Positions 60,934 through 64,000 of a DNA stretch of 64,000 bases are shown piece after piece. The stretch is from the NCBI RefSeq assembly GCF_000188055.2, contig NZ_AEUZ02000001.1:419501-483500 (forward strand), given 5' to 3'. The position numbers and the translations under genes are program-made. Positions within the stretch are counted from its first letter, which is position 1. Each line of letters starts with the position of its first letter. Under the pieces are notes generated by a model, which was not told the DNA's origin, searched no databases, and worked only from the letters and a program-made list of their open reading frames with translations. The stretch is from Streptococcus urinalis 2285-97 (GTDB lineage Bacteria; Bacillota; Bacilli; Lactobacillales; Streptococcaceae).

Positions 60934-61452
60934 ATGTCAACTATTCTTGTAACGGGTTACAGAAGTTTTGAATTAAGCATTTTTTCAGATAAAGATCCTA
61001 AAATAGAAGTGATAAAAAAAGCCATAAAAAAAGAACTTTTACGCTATTTAGATGAAGGAGCAGAATGGTTTATTTTAACCGGTAATTTAGGCTTTGAATA
61101 TTGGTTTTTACAGGTTGCGAAAGATTTGCAAAAAAGTTATCAATTTCAAATTGCAACAATCTTTTTGACTAAGAATGTTGGAGAAAATTGGAATGAAGCA
61201 AATCAATTGAAACTGACAGAATTTAAAACGACTGACTTTGTAAAATACAGTTTTGACCATTATGAATCAATTAATCAGATAAAACAGTATCAGACTTTTT
61301 TAATTAATAATACAGACCAATCTTTTGTTTTTTACGATGAAGATGCTGAGACCAATTTGAAATATTTTGTTGCTGAAATGAAACATAATAAAGGTTATTA
61401 TGTTAATCAATTAACATTCGAAAAATTGAATGACATTATGGATGAAGAATAA
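60934..61452 (+). CDS. YpsA-family protein (DUF1273)
   Basis: 172 residues. [13 protein letters not shown] opening, [14 protein letters not shown], and the PGxxSx-like SLOG fold expected of YpsA; YpsA has been linked to cell division and interacts functionally with GpsB in B. subtilis and S. aureus. Its position between recU and gpsB fits that. ATG after AAAGGATAAC. Divergent from recU. Confidence 0.88.
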   Translation: MSTILVTGYRSFELSIFSDKDPKIEVIKKAIKKELLRYLDEGAEWFILTGNLGFEYWFLQVAKDLQKSYQFQIATIFLTKNVGENWNEANQLKLTEFKTTDFVKYSFDHYESINQIKQYQTFLINNTDQSFVFYDEDAETNLKYFVAEMKHNKGYYVNQLTFEKLNDIMDEE

Positions 61453-61580
61453 TCCTTAAGATCTGTTAAAACTAATTAAAAGACTTGATTTTTAATTCTA
61501 ATTTAGGTATGATTGAAGTGGTATCAAAGGTGGCTTTTGCTCTTTTGATGAAAGTAGAATGATATGTTCGGAGAAATAGA

Positions 61581-61907
61581 ATGACAAGTATAATTTATAG
61601 TCCTAAGGACATTTTTGAACAAGAATTTAAAACAAGTATGCGTGGCTTTGATAAAAAAGAAGTCGATGAATTTTTAGATAATGTGATTAAAGATTATGAG
61701 ACATACATTGCTCGCATTGAAGAATTAGAAACAGAACTAGAACGCTTAAAAAAATATAACGGACAAACACGATCTTCTGGAATGAATAGTTCTGCACAGA
61801 CCATTCCACAACCGACACGTGTTGATCAGTCTGCGACAAATTATGATATTTTAAAACGAATTAGTAGACTAGAAAAAGAAGTTTTTGGCAAACAAATCGT
61901 AGAGTAA
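61581..61907 (+). CDS. gpsB: Cell division regulator GpsB (DivIVA-like)
   Basis: 108 residues. The N-terminal DivIVA-like coil [30 protein letters not shown] (ends [11 protein letters not shown]...EVDEFLDNV), then a coiled-coil segment and a short C-terminal trimerisation part ([10 protein letters not shown]). It balances septal and peripheral wall synthesis and binds class A PBPs and EzrA. Start ATG 61581 after GGAGAAATAG. Confidence 0.93.
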   Translation: MTSIIYSPKDIFEQEFKTSMRGFDKKEVDEFLDNVIKDYETYIARIEELETELERLKKYNGQTRSSGMNSSAQTIPQPTRVDQSATNYDILKRISRLEKEVFGKQIVE

Positions 61908-61921
61908 GTCAGTTTAAATGA

Positions 61922-62310
61922 CATGTGCAATTTTTGGATAATCGCGTAGTATTCAAATACTATGAGGAAAGTCCATGCTAGCACTGGCTGTGATGCCGGT
62001 AGTGTTTGTGCTAGGCGAACAAATAAGCCTAGGGACATATAAATATATGTTACGGCGAGTAAAATAGCTAAGTCTTTTGATATGCTTGAGTAGCTCTGAA
62101 AGTGCCACAGTAACGAAGTTTTTATGGAAACGTAAAAAATGGAACGCGGTAAACCCCTCAAGCTAGCAACCCAAACTTTGGTAGGGGCATGGGATAGTTG
62201 GAAACGAACAAGCTATCCTGACTGTTTGACAGTAGACAGATGATTATCGAAGGAAATGATTCCTAGTTATTTCCGGAACAAAACATGGCTTATAGAAAAT
62301 TGCATAATAG
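61922..62310 (+). ncRNA. rnpB: RNase P RNA (class B)
   Basis: About 390 nt. Helix P1 pairs ATGTGCAATTTT (61923-61934) with AAAATTGCATAAT (62297-62309). The conserved cores are GAGGAAAGTCCATGC (about 61962-61976) and ACAAAACATGGCTTATAG near the 3' end, with GGTAAACCCC mid-sequence. The Gram-positive (type B) layout and location between gpsB and a methyltransferase gene are typical of streptococci. Followed by a terminator. Confidence 0.95.
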
Positions 62311-62315
62311 GCATA

Positions 62316-62337
62316 AGCTAGCTTTGGCTAGCTTTTA
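62316..62337 (+). terminator. Terminator after rnpB
   Basis: AAGCTAGC-TTTG-GCTAGCTTTT. Confidence 0.85.
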
Positions 62338-62363
62338 TTTGATTTATTAAAGAAAGAAAGTAA

Positions 62364-63524
62364 ATGAAACGTGAATTTAATTTAGTTGCAACGGCAGCAG
62401 CTGGTTTAGAAGCAGTTGTTGGAAAAGAAATTAAGCAATTAGGAATACCTTGTCAAGTTGAGAATGGAAAGGTTCGTTTTAATGGTGATGTTAAAACAAT
62501 TATTGAAACTAATATTTGGTTAAGAGCAGCTGATAGAATAAAAATAGTTGTTGGCGAATTTCCAGCAAAAACGTTTGAAGAATTATTTCAAGGTGTTTTT
62601 CACTTAGATTGGGAAACGATTATTCCATTAGGATCAGCTTTTCCAGTTACAAAAGCAAAATGTGTAAAATCAAAATTACACAATGAACCAAGTGTTCAAG
62701 CAATTACCAAAAAAGCCATTGTAAAAAAATTACAACATTTTTTCCATAGACCTGAGTCAGTACCTTTACAAGAAAATGGGCCTGAATATAAAATTGAAAT
62801 TGCAATTGTAAAAGATAAAGCGACTGTTATGATTGATACAACTGGTTCAAGTTTATTTAAACGTGGCTATCGGACTGATAAAGGTGGAGCTCCAATCAAG
62901 GAAAACATGGCTGCAGCCATTATTGAATTAAGTAATTGGTTTCCGGACAAACCTTTAATTGACCCGACATGTGGTTCTGGGACATTTTGTATTGAGGCAG
63001 CTATGATTGGAATGAACATTGCACCAGGTTTTAATAGAAGTTTCTCATTTGAAGAATGGCAATGGGTTGATAAAAAAGTAGTTCAAAGTATTAGGGATGA
63101 AGCAGAAGAAAAAGCTAATTACGACATTAAACTTGATATTTCAGGTTTTGATATTGATGGTCGTATGATTGAAATAGCCAAAAAGAATGCATTAGAAACT
63201 GGACTCTCTGATGTGATAGAATTTAAACAAATGAGATTACAAGATTTAAAAACAGATAAAATTAATGGTGTGATCATTTCTAACCCTCCTTATGGGGAGA
63301 GGTTGCTTGATGACAAAGCTGTAGATATCTTATATAATGATATGGGTAAAACCTTCTCACCATTGAAAACTTGGAGTAAATTTATCTTAACAAGTGATGA
63401 ACAATTTGAACAAAAATTTGGAAGTCTAGCAGATAAAAAACGAAAACTTTACAATGGTACTTTGAAAGTAGATTTATATCAATATTTTGGTCAACGTGTA
63501 AAACGTACGGAAATAAAAAGATAG
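62364..63524 (+). CDS. Class I SAM-dependent rRNA methyltransferase with THUMP domain (RlmL N-terminal domain-type)
   Basis: 386 residues. N-terminal ferredoxin-like/THUMP module (about 1-155), then a Rossmann methyltransferase with the DPTCGSGTF SAM-binding motif (about 199-207) and the catalytic NPPYGER motif (about 310-316). The arrangement matches the N-terminal m2G methyltransferase half of E. coli RlmL, as in B. subtilis YpsC. Target is presumably 23S rRNA m2G2445, by homology. ATG 62364 after GAAAGAAAG. Confidence 0.9.
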   Translation: MKREFNLVATAAAGLEAVVGKEIKQLGIPCQVENGKVRFNGDVKTIIETNIWLRAADRIKIVVGEFPAKTFEELFQGVFHLDWETIIPLGSAFPVTKAKCVKSKLHNEPSVQAITKKAIVKKLQHFFHRPESVPLQENGPEYKIEIAIVKDKATVMIDTTGSSLFKRGYRTDKGGAPIKENMAAAIIELSNWFPDKPLIDPTCGSGTFCIEAAMIGMNIAPGFNRSFSFEEWQWVDKKVVQSIRDEAEEKANYDIKLDISGFDIDGRMIEIAKKNALETGLSDVIEFKQMRLQDLKTDKINGVIISNPPYGERLLDDKAVDILYNDMGKTFSPLKTWSKFILTSDEQFEQKFGSLADKKRKLYNGTLKVDLYQYFGQRVKRTEIKR

Positions 63525-63533
63525 GAGTCAATC

Positions 63534-64000
63534 GTGTCTGAAGAAAAAAAAGAAAGCATGACTGAAAAAGAGTCTCAATCCTTGGATTTTGATTCAGCAA
63601 AAAATATGACAGTCGGTGAGGCTGTACGAAAAGATTCTGAAATAAAAGCTGGTGTCACTGAAGATGATAGTATTTTAGATAAATACATTAAACAACACAG
63701 AGATCAAGTTAGTTCTCAAAAATTTGATACCAAAATTTCAGAATTTGAAACCTTAGATACTGAAACCTTAGATAATTTTATCAAAAAACAACGTGAAGAA
63801 TTAGCAAAAACAGGTTTTTCTAGTGATCAAAACGAAGAAGATAAACAAGCTCAAACGGATGAGAAATTTGAAAGTGTTGAAGAAGTTAATGAATCTGAAG
63901 AACCAATTGTTATTGCTCAGACAGATAATCCAGATTTAGAGGCACCTATTGTAACACCTGTTGTGCTTACAGAGACTAATCCTAATGAAACAAATAGTGA
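63534..64000 (+). CDS. mapZ: Mid-cell-anchored protein MapZ (LocZ), N-terminal part; continues beyond the window
   Basis: The frame opens with GTG at 63534 after TAGGAGTCA and runs to the window end. The first 155 residues are hydrophilic and acidic; the block NMTVGEAVRKDSEI...DSILDKYIKQHRDQV (about 24-58) is the FtsZ-binding N-terminal domain of streptococcal MapZ. An N-terminal cytoplasmic region with phosphorylatable Thr residues, one membrane helix and an extracellular domain that binds peptidoglycan should follow outside the window. MapZ guides Z-ring placement in streptococci. It is adjacent to gpsB and rnpB as in other streptococci. Confidence 0.88.
   Translation, partial: MSEEKKESMTEKESQSLDFDSAKNMTVGEAVRKDSEIKAGVTEDDSILDKYIKQHRDQVSSQKFDTKISEFETLDTETLDNFIKKQREELAKTGFSSDQNEEDKQAQTDEKFESVEEVNESEEPIVIAQTDNPDLEAPIVTPVVLTETNPNETNS

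Noticed and set aside
61841..62161. Minus-strand frame across rnpB
   Set aside because: It is antisense to the structured RNase P RNA and has no ribosome site or recognisable product.

Overview
The window looks like an AT-rich chromosomal segment of a pyogenic-group Streptococcus. Supporting signs are the mapZ/gpsB/rnpB/recU/pbp1A neighbourhood, a mraW(rsmH)-ftsL-pbp2x-mraY cluster, glpK-glpO-glpF with a streptococcal-type alpha-glycerophosphate oxidase, an RofA/Mga-type regulator, a Gly T-box before glyQS, extended -10 promoters (TGnTATAAT) and strong AGGAGG ribosome sites. The species cannot be fixed from sequence reading alone; S. uberis/parauberis/iniae-like is my guess. No insertion sequence, prophage or CRISPR array is visible, and the gene content is mostly core chromosome.

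Layout. 1-2.35 kb: end of a YfcC-type carrier, an arginine-deiminase/DDAH-like hydrolase and a D-2-hydroxyacid dehydrogenase. 2.4-8.2 kb: LtrA-like membrane protein, tRNA-Thr(CGT), a nonsense-broken old-yellow-enzyme gene, a frameshifted YhgE/Pip membrane protein and its divergent TetR regulator. 8.2-13.95 kb: the rimP-nusA-ylxR-ylxQ-infB-rbfA operon. 14-23.7 kb: secreted esterase, orphan copY, broken secreted protein, TRIC/UPF0126 channel plus HAD phosphatase, TetR and DegV, a membrane-anchored S/T/P-rich protein, a Na/Pi cotransporter, nagA and an ICMT-like methyltransferase. 23.7-27.3 kb: T-box, glyQ, glyS and a UPF0291 protein. 27.4-37.4 kb: carbon metabolism (glpK, glpO, glpF, a frameshifted flavoprotein reductase, an RofA/Mga-like regulator, a TalC/FSA-type aldolase, tkt), with several cre-like CcpA sites. 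37.4-42.9 kb: DUF554 protein, a doubly broken ABC transporter, proB and proA. 42.9-47.5 kb: rsmH-ftsL-pbpX-mraY. 47.5-58.1 kb: DEAD-box helicase, amino-acid ABC transporter, DUF4059, trxB, amino-acid permease, pncB-nadE and pepC. 58.1-64 kb: recU-pbp1A (minus), ypsA-like gene, gpsB, rnpB, a RlmL-type methyltransferase and the start of mapZ.

No wholly new system is evident. The points most worth a second look are these. (i) Six accessory genes are broken while every housekeeping gene is intact. (ii) Two of the frameshifts sit exactly on an A_AAA_AAG slippery heptamer, where a -1 slip restores the frame. (iii) Three genes (rsmH, proB and the broken flavoprotein) have an extended -10 placed so that the mRNA should start at or beside the AUG, with no Shine-Dalgarno, so they look leaderless. 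(iv) A 12-codon hairpin-embedded leader ORF overlaps the start of nusA, which has no ribosome site of its own. (v) An exact 44-bp repeat carrying a terminator occurs at 2.3 kb and 37.4 kb. (vi) copY and its cop box stand without copA or copZ.
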